32,801 nucleotides of DNA. Source: Bdellovibrio sp. Lineage in GTDB: Bacteria; Myxococcota; SpSt-1050. Position 1 is the first letter of the stretch. The number at the start of each line of letters is the position of its first letter. The translations under genes and the position numbers were made by a program. The notes beneath the pieces were generated by a model. The model saw only the letters and a program-made list of their open reading frames with translations. It did no database searches and was not told where the DNA came from. The DNA is taken from NCBI GenBank assembly GCA_020725805.1, contig DYEF01000002.1, positions 1 through 32,801 of the forward strand, in the 5' to 3' direction. Below, in pieces: positions 15,951-22,605 of the stretch.

Positions 15951-18320
15951 ATGCAGAATAAAAAAATTACGTTTTTTGCCGGAATACTCCTTTTATTATC
16001 TCTTCTAATCTTATCCTGCTCAGTCGACATATCCGGTGCCCCCTGTTCAGGTAATGAAAACTGTCCCAGAGGACAGTACTGTGAAAACGGGAAGTGTGTA
16101 AGAGGTACACCGGGCGATACCGCAAATATTACCGATATTCTGTCCACAAAGGATGTGCTTCAGGATATCCCGGGGACAACAGACACGTCCCAGAATCCGG
16201 AGGATACCGAACAGATTACCGATACCTCCGTCATAAAATGCGTGAATGACAATGAATGTCTGAGTGATAAAGGGAAGTTTCTCTGTCTTAACAATATCTG
16301 TGTGCCCGGCGAGTGCCGTGAAAACGAAGACTGCAAGGTAGCCGGATTCCCGACCTGTGACGAGTCGCATTTCTGCTCTATGAAATGTGACAATGAGACA
16401 AAATGCGGAAACGGTTATGTCTGCTGTGATGGTCTTTGTAAAACAGGCACCTGCTGTGAAGACAAGGACTGCGGACCCAATATGAAATGCTTCAATAATA
16501 TCTGCACCAAAGAGTGCGAAAAGAATGAGGAATGTGAAAGCAACAAGTGCTGTGATAAGAGCATATGCGCCGAGAAAGAGAGGGGATGCTGTAATAATAC
16601 CGAGTGTGAAAGTTCCAAATACGGATTCAGCTGCATAAACTATCTGTGCTCCTGTACATCAGATTACGAGTGTCCGGAAGGGATGATATGCGATAAGAGC
16701 CTGTCGCCCCCTCTCTGCAAGACAGGCTGCAGCGATATTCACAGATGCAAACCGGGAGAGATATGCTGCAACGGAGTATGTAAAAAAGGATACTGCTGCA
16801 CATCCGAAGACTGCACAAAACCGGGATATCCGCTCTGCAAGGAAGTAAACGGAGAGAATATTTGTACCGATATATGCCAGCCCCTTTCACAGAACCCCTG
16901 CAAATCCCCTGACAACAAGTACAGGTGCTGTCTTCAGGGTGACAACCTGTACAGATGCGTTATAGCGAACTGCTGCTCAAATGATGACTGCAAGCTCCCT
17001 GACAAACCCTATTGTGAAAAGGGACTCGAGACACCGGACTGTGTAAACATATGCAAGCCGGAGAACGGAATCAAGTGTGGATTCGGATATGTCTGCTGCT
17101 ACGCGTTCAACGGATATATGTGTTTTGCCGGTGACTGCTGCGAAACCAAGGATTGCAATGACAATAAAAAATGTATAGGTCATCACTGTGTCGAGGAAGA
17201 TTGTAAGAGCGAACCTTCCATTTGCGGAACAGGTGAGAAATGCTGTCCCTCAGGGCAACTCGAAGGAGTATGCTATAAAGGTGAGTGTTGTGATGATGTG
17301 GAGTGCAGCACTAATTCAAACGGCTTTAAGTGTCTCCTTGACAGTTTCAAATGCGGCTGCACAACAAAATCGGACTGCAAGGCCGGATATGTCTGCAAAA
17401 ACAATGTATGTGTTTTCGGAGATTGTGTAACTGACGCGGACTGCAAGGATGAGGCAAAACCTGTCTGCATAAACAACAAGTGCTCACCCTGTCAGGATGG
17501 TTATCAGTGTAAAAATGCCCAGAAAGGAGATATCTGCTGCTCGGGTTATTGTAAATACGGAAACTGCTGTTCATCGCTCCCTGACTGTCAGAACCTGATT
17601 ACCAAACCCGTATGCAGGGAAGGATACTGCAGCCCCTGCGGAAGCAGTGCAGAATGTTCTTCACAGAATCTGGGAGACAAGTGCTGCACAAGGGGAGTAC
17701 TTGCAGGAGACTGCTATTCGGGAACCTGCTGCTCCTCATACGACTGTCTTGAGGCAGGAAGTATTACAAAACCCATCTGCCATACAACTGATTACAGTTG
17801 CTATCCCTGCGCCTCCGATACCGAGTGTATAAATGAGTTCAAGGATACAGGGCTCAAATGCTGTGCCGTCAAAAATTCCCCTGTATCAGGCTCCTGTTAC
17901 AAAGGTGAATGTTGTGATGATACGCAGTGTAAAACATATCAGAGCCGGCCAAAATGTGACCTCAAAACAAATATGTGTGTAGAGTGTCTCACCAACACTG
18001 ACTGCGGAATCATCGGTATAGGTTATATCTGTTGCAACAACCAGTGTGTTAGAGGAGAGTGCTGCAGCAATGCGGATTGCACGTCCCAGAACAGAGGAAA
18101 CTACTGCTATCAATATCACTGCCGTACTCACTGTGCAAAACCCCAGGATTGTTCCTTATCTCCGGATGGCAGTTATTGCTGTACAAATATAACGACGTCT
18201 CCCTTCCCGTTCTGCATCAAGGACCAGAGCGGAAAATGCTGCAAATCCGATAATGACTGCGGCGCTCTTGATAAATGCTGTTTCGGCATCTGCGAACCCA
18301 AAGCCGCTGTCTGTTATTAA
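15951..18320 (+). CDS. Secreted cysteine-rich repeat lipoprotein
   Basis: A 789-residue predicted lipoprotein. Residues 1-22 form a signal peptide ending in the lipobox ILSC with lipid-carrying C23. GGAGG stands before the ATG at 15951, which is preferred over an ATG at 15900. I count about 137 cysteines, near 17% of residues. An Asp/Thr-rich linker with few cysteines (about 55-95) separates an N-terminal Cys group from a long array of degenerate modules. Each module often has a CC pair, a short GxC segment, a second CC and a CxxxxDC or similar spacing (for example CCNGVCKKGYCCTSEDC). This resembles disulfide-rich repeats in myxobacterial surface proteins. It is probably on the outer membrane surface; its partner is unknown. 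It ends convergently on the next gene, the two stop codons sharing TTAA. Confidence 0.85.
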   Translation: MQNKKITFFAGILLLLSLLILSCSVDISGAPCSGNENCPRGQYCENGKCVRGTPGDTANITDILSTKDVLQDIPGTTDTSQNPEDTEQITDTSVIKCVNDNECLSDKGKFLCLNNICVPGECRENEDCKVAGFPTCDESHFCSMKCDNETKCGNGYVCCDGLCKTGTCCEDKDCGPNMKCFNNICTKECEKNEECESNKCCDKSICAEKERGCCNNTECESSKYGFSCINYLCSCTSDYECPEGMICDKSLSPPLCKTGCSDIHRCKPGEICCNGVCKKGYCCTSEDCTKPGYPLCKEVNGENICTDICQPLSQNPCKSPDNKYRCCLQGDNLYRCVIANCCSNDDCKLPDKPYCEKGLETPDCVNICKPENGIKCGFGYVCCYAFNGYMCFAGDCCETKDCNDNKKCIGHHCVEEDCKSEPSICGTGEKCCPSGQLEGVCYKGECCDDVECSTNSNGFKCLLDSFKCGCTTKSDCKAGYVCKNNVCVFGDCVTDADCKDEAKPVCINNKCSPCQDGYQCKNAQKGDICCSGYCKYGNCCSSLPDCQNLITKPVCREGYCSPCGSSAECSSQNLGDKCCTRGVLAGDCYSGTCCSSYDCLEAGSITKPICHTTDYSCYPCASDTECINEFKDTGLKCCAVKNSPVSGSCYKGECCDDTQCKTYQSRPKCDLKTNMCVECLTNTDCGIIGIGYICCNNQCVRGECCSNADCTSQNRGNYCYQYHCRTHCAKPQDCSLSPDGSYCCTNITTSPFPFCIKDQSGKCCKSDNDCGALDKCCFGICEPKAAVCY

Positions 18321-19219
18321 GAGGCCGTTGCAAGTATATTTGCTATCTGCCCGCAATTCGAAAGGACCGTATTCTCCCTCATATCTCCGATAGAGATTAT
18401 ACTCTGAAAACCCCGCCTGATGAGATTTTCCGAATGAGTCTTCAGAGACGAATAGACTCTATTGTAGTCTTCCGTCACATTAAAACCGGAGGCGACCGCA
18501 TTCCTCGTAGGATTTACGGGAGTGAGTTTGATAATACAGATTTTGGGATTAAAGTAACTCCCGATAACATCATAATCGATTTCAGAGTCACAGGAGAGTG
18601 CAAAATTCAGTACGACCTTTCTCTTACCGCTTGAATAAAATCTTTCGGAATATCTTGAAATCCATTTTAAGGACTGTTTCTTAAACGGCATTATCTTATC
18701 TCTCAGAGCGGAATCTGTTGAATTTACAGAGAACTGAAGCTGAAAATCCGCAAAGTGGTCTTTTATTTCAAGAAGTCTTTCGAAAAACCTCTCCGACCCC
18801 AGTGGCGCGGTTGTGGCGATACAGGGTATATATTGTGGGTATTTCTCCCTTATCGTCAGCATTGCATCGATTACCTCCGGATTTAATGACGGTTCTCCCA
18901 TTCTTGCAAACTGAATCTTGAATTTTTCTATTCTATTGGGATTGATAGCCGGATACAAGCCGAGTATGTGATTAACCTGCGACAGAATCTCCTCTTTTCT
19001 GAGATTCCCTCTGAAATATGAGGAGGCATCACAGAATCTGCATCTCAGCGGACAACCAATCTGTGATGAAACGATAATTACCCACTTCTTCTTTTTGTCT
19101 GATTCAGGCGGAGGAGTTGAATCCACAAATTCAATAAGGTCCTTTTTGTTATTCCTTACATATCCCACATATGTGGAAGCTACCTTATCAATAGAAATTT
19201 TTGAGATTACCTTTAACAT
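18317..19219 (-). CDS. Short RlmN-like radical SAM protein
   Basis: A 300-residue protein of the RlmN/Cfr class. It has the cluster motif GCPLRCRFC (C56, C60, C63), ARMGEPSLN, the IATTAP and QFSVNST strands, and C-terminal SNCGQI with C289, matching the methyl-carrying C355 of E. coli RlmN. Two things are odd. The residue matching the second catalytic Cys (E. coli C118, in CVSSQVGC) is I49 here, and the N-terminal RNA-binding domain is missing. It is therefore probably not a standard 23S rRNA/tRNA A2 methylase. GGAGG lies 5 bases before the ATG and it overlaps the FAD oxidoreductase gene by 7 bp. Confidence 0.82.
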   Translation of the reverse strand: MLKVISKISIDKVASTYVGYVRNNKKDLIEFVDSTPPPESDKKKKWVIIVSSQIGCPLRCRFCDASSYFRGNLRKEEILSQVNHILGLYPAINPNRIEKFKIQFARMGEPSLNPEVIDAMLTIREKYPQYIPCIATTAPLGSERFFERLLEIKDHFADFQLQFSVNSTDSALRDKIMPFKKQSLKWISRYSERFYSSGKRKVVLNFALSCDSEIDYDVIGSYFNPKICIIKLTPVNPTRNAVASGFNVTEDYNRVYSSLKTHSENLIRRGFQSIISIGDMRENTVLSNCGQIANILATAS

Positions 19220-20079
19220 TTCTGCCTCCCTGAGAGTATTCTGCTGATTTTCATTGCGGTATTGATTCCGTCACCGAAAGCCACGGCGGCCTGACTATAA
19301 TTCGAACCTTTTGCATCACCGCAGAAAAATATTCCATCAATACTGGTACCATCTTTTACAACCGGCAGATCCGGCACGCCCCCTGCTGTAACGAGTATTG
19401 CCTTTGCGCTCTTTAAAAGGGTTTTTCCGTTCTTCCTGTAAAGAAGGTTTATCATATCCCCGTCGGCTTTGATCATATCGTATTCGACTCCTAAAATTAT
19501 TCTGACGCATAGTCTTCTGACATCCCTTCTCAATACGGGATTAATGCTGATTTTCCGTGACCTCGAGAAGAGGAATACCTCAAATCCCCTCTCCCTCAGC
19601 GAACAGGCTGAATCTGCCCCTACCTCACCTGCCCCTATTATCAGAACCGGTGAATGAAGATTCTTCTTCATCGAATCCCATTCGAAAAAGATATGTTTTC
19701 TTACGTCCGGCAGATTTATCCCCTCAATTTCCGGGACAGCAGGCCTGAGGCCTGTTGCAACCACGACAAACCTTGAATAATAATCCTTATTCTTTGCTAC
19801 TATTCTGTAAAGATTTCCGGAGCCCTCTATCCCTTTTACCTCATCCACAACAAGATTAAGACCTTTTCTCTTTATTATCTTTTTCAGAATCCTGACTACC
19901 TGTCTGCCTCCGAGCGGACCGGATGAGAAGAGATTCTCTGCCCGTCTTGCAAGCCTTATCCTCCCGCCGACCTCCCTTTTTTCCAGCAGAAGAGTCCTGA
20001 AGCCGTTATGTTTCAGCTGCAATGCAGCTCCCACACCAGACGGACCGGCACCGATAATTACTGCATCATATATATTCAT
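19213..20079 (-). CDS. FAD/NAD(P)-dependent oxidoreductase, thioredoxin reductase-like without CxxC
   Basis: A 288-residue flavoprotein. The FAD-binding GAGPSG is at 10-15, the ATG motif at 108-110, the NAD(P)-binding GAGEVG at 149-154, and a C-terminal FFCGDAKG with SQAAVAFGDG. This is the two-nucleotide-domain fold of thioredoxin reductases. The redox CxxC expected just before the NAD(P) domain is absent, so it should not reduce thioredoxin by the usual route. It may be a reductase passing electrons to another protein, possibly the radical SAM neighbour (inference). GAGG precedes the ATG; it overlaps the hydrolase gene by 14 bp. Confidence 0.88.
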   Translation of the reverse strand: MNIYDAVIIGAGPSGVGAALQLKHNGFRTLLLEKREVGGRIRLARRAENLFSSGPLGGRQVVRILKKIIKRKGLNLVVDEVKGIEGSGNLYRIVAKNKDYYSRFVVVATGLRPAVPEIEGINLPDVRKHIFFEWDSMKKNLHSPVLIIGAGEVGADSACSLRERGFEVFLFSRSRKISINPVLRRDVRRLCVRIILGVEYDMIKADGDMINLLYRKNGKTLLKSAKAILVTAGGVPDLPVVKDGTSIDGIFFCGDAKGSNYSQAAVAFGDGINTAMKISRILSGRQKC

Positions 20080-20617
20080 CTACATCCTCACTTTTTATGA
20101 CCTTGCAGAATCCGTGTCCGAGATTCAGTACAGATGCCTTATGGTATGCGGATTTCTTGGACGTTGCGGCATCCTCCACAAGATACGAATCATACCCGAG
20201 CATAAAAGCCTCTCTGATACTCGTCTCTACACAGAGATGAGTCATTACGCCGCAGAAGAACAATCTCTTTATACCCTGAGCCCTGAGCAGTTTATCCAGT
20301 CTTGTGCCGAAAAATGCAGAGTAATGCGTCTTCTCAATAACATCCTTACAGTCAGGGACGAACATGCCGTCAAAGAGTTCACACTCCTCGCCTGACGGCA
20401 GTCTCTTCCACCATCTCCTCATAGGATGGAATGGTTCAGAAGGGAATATCTGCTTTGTAAATACGACCTTAAGCCCCCGTTCAGCAAATATGCGGATTAA
20501 TTTATTAACCGGTCTGATTATCCGACCTGAACCTCTTATATAGGCGCGGCTGCCTTTTTTGAAAAAGTAATTCTGAATATCTGTTACTATCAGTGCCGTC
20601 TTTTCCTTTGTGTCCAT
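20066..20617 (-). CDS. Isochorismatase-like cysteine hydrolase
   Basis: 183 residues from the ATG at 20617; the frame extends to 20650, but that start would lie inside the terminator hairpin region. The family triad is visible: D13 (VTDIQ), K97 (EKTHYSAFFGT) and the nucleophile C129 (GVMTHLCVE). The family includes nicotinamidases, isochorismatases and other amidases; no feature fixes the substrate. The WW pair near residues 69-70 and the Arg/Lys-rich segment around it are unusual. It is the first gene of a three-gene overlapping operon and lies just downstream of a strong terminator. Confidence 0.88.
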   Translation of the reverse strand: MDTKEKTALIVTDIQNYFFKKGSRAYIRGSGRIIRPVNKLIRIFAERGLKVVFTKQIFPSEPFHPMRRWWKRLPSGEECELFDGMFVPDCKDVIEKTHYSAFFGTRLDKLLRAQGIKRLFFCGVMTHLCVETSIREAFMLGYDSYLVEDAATSKKSAYHKASVLNLGHGFCKVIKSEDVDEYI

Positions 20618-20632
20618 ATAAAATACCCTTTT

Positions 20633-20681
20633 AAAAAAACAAAAAGCCACCCTAAACCAATAAAACCAGGTCTGGGTGGCT
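20633..20681 (-). terminator. Intrinsic terminator upstream of the hydrolase gene (possible attenuator)
   Basis: On the minus strand the 8-bp arms AGCCACCC (20674-20681) and GGGTGGCT (20645-20652) pair around a 21-base loop that can extend the stem by ACC/GGT. TTTTTGTTTTTTT follows. It ends about 16 bases before the hydrolase ATG, so transcripts entering from the right should mostly stop here unless read-through is regulated. Confidence 0.88.
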
Positions 20682-20703
20682 CTAAAAGCCTATTACATAA
20701 CCG
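20633..20703 (-). ncRNA. Candidate short leader or attenuator RNA
   Basis: A transcript from the promoter at 20710-20738 would begin near 20703 and end at the terminator, about 70 bases long. Near its 5' end GGCTTTTAGAGCC can fold as a small hairpin (GGCT/AGCC) that uses the first four bases of the terminator stem, so the two structures exclude each other. A minimal ATGTAA start-stop lies just upstream. It may be an attenuator of the three-gene operon or an independent small RNA. No known riboswitch class is recognised. Confidence 0.35.
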
Positions 20704-20709
20704 CAGAAA

Positions 20710-20738
20710 AATCTATTACAGCCACAACATATTGTCAA
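20710..20738 (-). promoter_or_regulatory. Strong sigma-70-type promoter
   Basis: Minus strand TTGACA (20733-20738), a 17-base spacer, then TAGATT (20710-20715). The -35 box is perfect and the -10 matches four of six. It points to the hydrolase-flavoprotein-radical SAM operon, with the terminator in between. The rest of 20682-20821 shows only a weak hairpin. Confidence 0.65.
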
Positions 20739-20821
20739 ACATTTTTCATCTCTGCTTTCGGCAGATGGCAGGCAAAATCATCAACAGAAATATGTACCCG
20801 GCTTTATTATATCCCTGCCGA

Positions 20822-22522
20822 TTAATAAACGAGCGAGCAGGCACACCCGGAGGATTCCTCCGGATTATCTGTTGATACATCTTCGTTCAGAGTTATACCA
20901 TCAGGTCTTTTCCCGGTATCAGGGACAGAAATATCGCTAATATTTCCATTGTCGGTCAACGCAGTATCATCTCCGGAATAGTAATCAGCAACATCATCAC
21001 CTGCATCAGGAATATTACTTCCGCCATCATCAGTGACAACTATTGCATCATCTGTCTTCGGACCGTCATCAGATAAAAGAATATCTTCATTAGTGGCATC
21101 ACCGGAACCCGCATCCGGCTGAGGGGGAACGTATTCATAGGCACCGAGGTCTACGGCATTTCCCTGAGGTCGTTTGACCTTATCTTTGTCGTAAAGCGGA
21201 GCAAACTCAGACTCTCCGGAATCAATGGCCGGACTATCGGGCGTCAGGTGCAGGTCAAATCCCGCATAATTTACAAAATACTTCTCTGCCCAGACAGAAT
21301 CTATCTTGAGGTTGTGGTCGCTGATTGTCTCGCTCCCTACCTGCAGACTTGTCGTTATATTATTTCTTACAATGCAGCCCTCCGATGGTCTCCCGTCCTT
21401 ATGGGGATTTATCCTTATCCATGGCGGGCCGGGACTCTCGGTGTTGATATCCACGACAGTATTGTTAATTATTCTTACGTTCTTTGCCCCGTAAAACGAA
21501 ATCCCGTGCCAGTGGTCGGTGATGATAACATTGTTCTCGACAACCCAGTCTGTATAGAATCCGTCGAAACAGCCGATACCCTGTAATGTCCCCCTGAACG
21601 GCTGATTCGGGTCAGTATAATTGATTATCATATTTCCACGCAGGATTACCCCTTTGACCTCACCGGTTCCCACCTGTCCGTCTGTACCGACTGACCAGGA
21701 CTGAAACCCGTCGTCGTGATTCTGGTTTACAGCATAGCAGTTCATTACAAGGTTATCCTCAAACAGTCCGTAATCCCCGAGACCGCGCAGCCCGTCTCCC
21801 GCAAAATTCTCCACTGTATTCCCTATTACCTTTGCATTCTTACCACTTACACTAATACCAAAATTTACATTCTTGAGATAATTATTTTTTACCTCACAGT
21901 TATCTGCCTGAACGGATATACCGGAGCAGGAGAGATTATTCCAGTCGTCCTGTGTCCACTGCGAGGTATCTTTTACAGAGAATATCTCCGAACCTTCGAT
22001 GACCGAATCCGTACAGGGTCCTCTGAAGTTGTGATTCTCAAAGACCACAAGGGTTGAGACCTTCTCATAGGGCTCTGCAAAAGAGGGGCTTATATAAAGA
22101 CCTCTTAATACCCATTTAGAGGCCCCGAGACACCTGATATTCTTTATCCGGGGTTTATGTCCCGGCGCCGCCTCTACAATAACAGGGTCATTCTGATAAA
22201 GGTCCTGTATCGTTATCGAGCCGTGATAACCATTCATAAGAAGCAGTCTGTCTCCGCCTTTAATTGGCGCGTCCGGATTCTTCAATACCTTATTACAGTC
22301 AGGCTTATAAGGCAGAGTCTCACACTGATATCCGCTGATCAGTTTCTTTTCAATTACCTCTTGAAGTGACGGGAGCGGATTGACGATACTGCCATCGCCG
22401 TCTATCTTCCCGTTAACCGGGTCGAGATAGAAGTCCTTCGAGTGCAAATCCGGAAGAGAGAACAGGAAGAAAAAAGACAAAAAAGCAATGAAACAGACCG
22501 CTTTGCGATTACTTTTTACCAT
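20822..22522 (-). CDS. Secreted parallel beta-helix protein with choice-of-anchor Q-like domain and Cys tail
   Basis: A 566-residue exported protein. The signal peptide is about 1-28 (long Phe/Leu core) and a right-handed parallel beta-helix fills about 60-400 (repeated N-N-x-I/V turns such as VIGNTVENF and IINNTVVDI). Near 430-465, DLHLTPDSPAIDSG and NAVDLGAYEY resemble the choice-of-anchor Q domain, which elsewhere precedes various sorting signals. An Asp/Ser/Thr-rich linker (about 468-557) then leads to the final GCACSLVY (C560, C562). The start has GGAGGG upstream. The fold often binds or cuts polysaccharides, but no catalytic site is evident. It is probably surface-bound. The tail is almost the same as in the next protein. 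Confidence 0.85.
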   Translation of the reverse strand: MVKSNRKAVCFIAFLSFFFLFSLPDLHSKDFYLDPVNGKIDGDGSIVNPLPSLQEVIEKKLISGYQCETLPYKPDCNKVLKNPDAPIKGGDRLLLMNGYHGSITIQDLYQNDPVIVEAAPGHKPRIKNIRCLGASKWVLRGLYISPSFAEPYEKVSTLVVFENHNFRGPCTDSVIEGSEIFSVKDTSQWTQDDWNNLSCSGISVQADNCEVKNNYLKNVNFGISVSGKNAKVIGNTVENFAGDGLRGLGDYGLFEDNLVMNCYAVNQNHDDGFQSWSVGTDGQVGTGEVKGVILRGNMIINYTDPNQPFRGTLQGIGCFDGFYTDWVVENNVIITDHWHGISFYGAKNVRIINNTVVDINTESPGPPWIRINPHKDGRPSEGCIVRNNITTSLQVGSETISDHNLKIDSVWAEKYFVNYAGFDLHLTPDSPAIDSGESEFAPLYDKDKVKRPQGNAVDLGAYEYVPPQPDAGSGDATNEDILLSDDGPKTDDAIVVTDDGGSNIPDAGDDVADYYSGDDTALTDNGNISDISVPDTGKRPDGITLNEDVSTDNPEESSGCACSLVY

Positions 22523-22550
22523 TTTTATACCCTCCGAAAAATATGATAAA

Positions 22551-22572
22551 GGAAGGGTTTTCTCACCCTTCC
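22551..22572 (-). terminator. Hairpin between the VWA and beta-helix genes
   Basis: On the minus strand GGAAGGG and CCCTTCC pair around an 8-base loop, followed by TTTATC. The U-tract is short, so it is a weak terminator that may only lower expression of the beta-helix gene. Confidence 0.5.
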
Positions 22573-22605
22573 GTTACCATCAAAAACAGTCTTATAAGTT
22601 CAGGC

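Noticed and set aside
16047-17574. Several minus-strand open frames opposite the Cys-rich lipoprotein gene
   Set aside because: They reflect the TGT/TGC codon bias of the real gene on the plus strand; no start signals or motifs support them.
16300-18250. Repeated short segments in the Cys-rich gene as a possible CRISPR or tandem DNA array
   Set aside because: Repeats are at protein level, irregular in length, and in one continuous coding frame; DNA units are not identical and there are no spacers.
20744-20765. Small hairpin (CATCTCTGC...GCAGATG) as a terminator for the beta-helix gene
   Set aside because: The stem has a bulge and there is no T-run after it in either direction.
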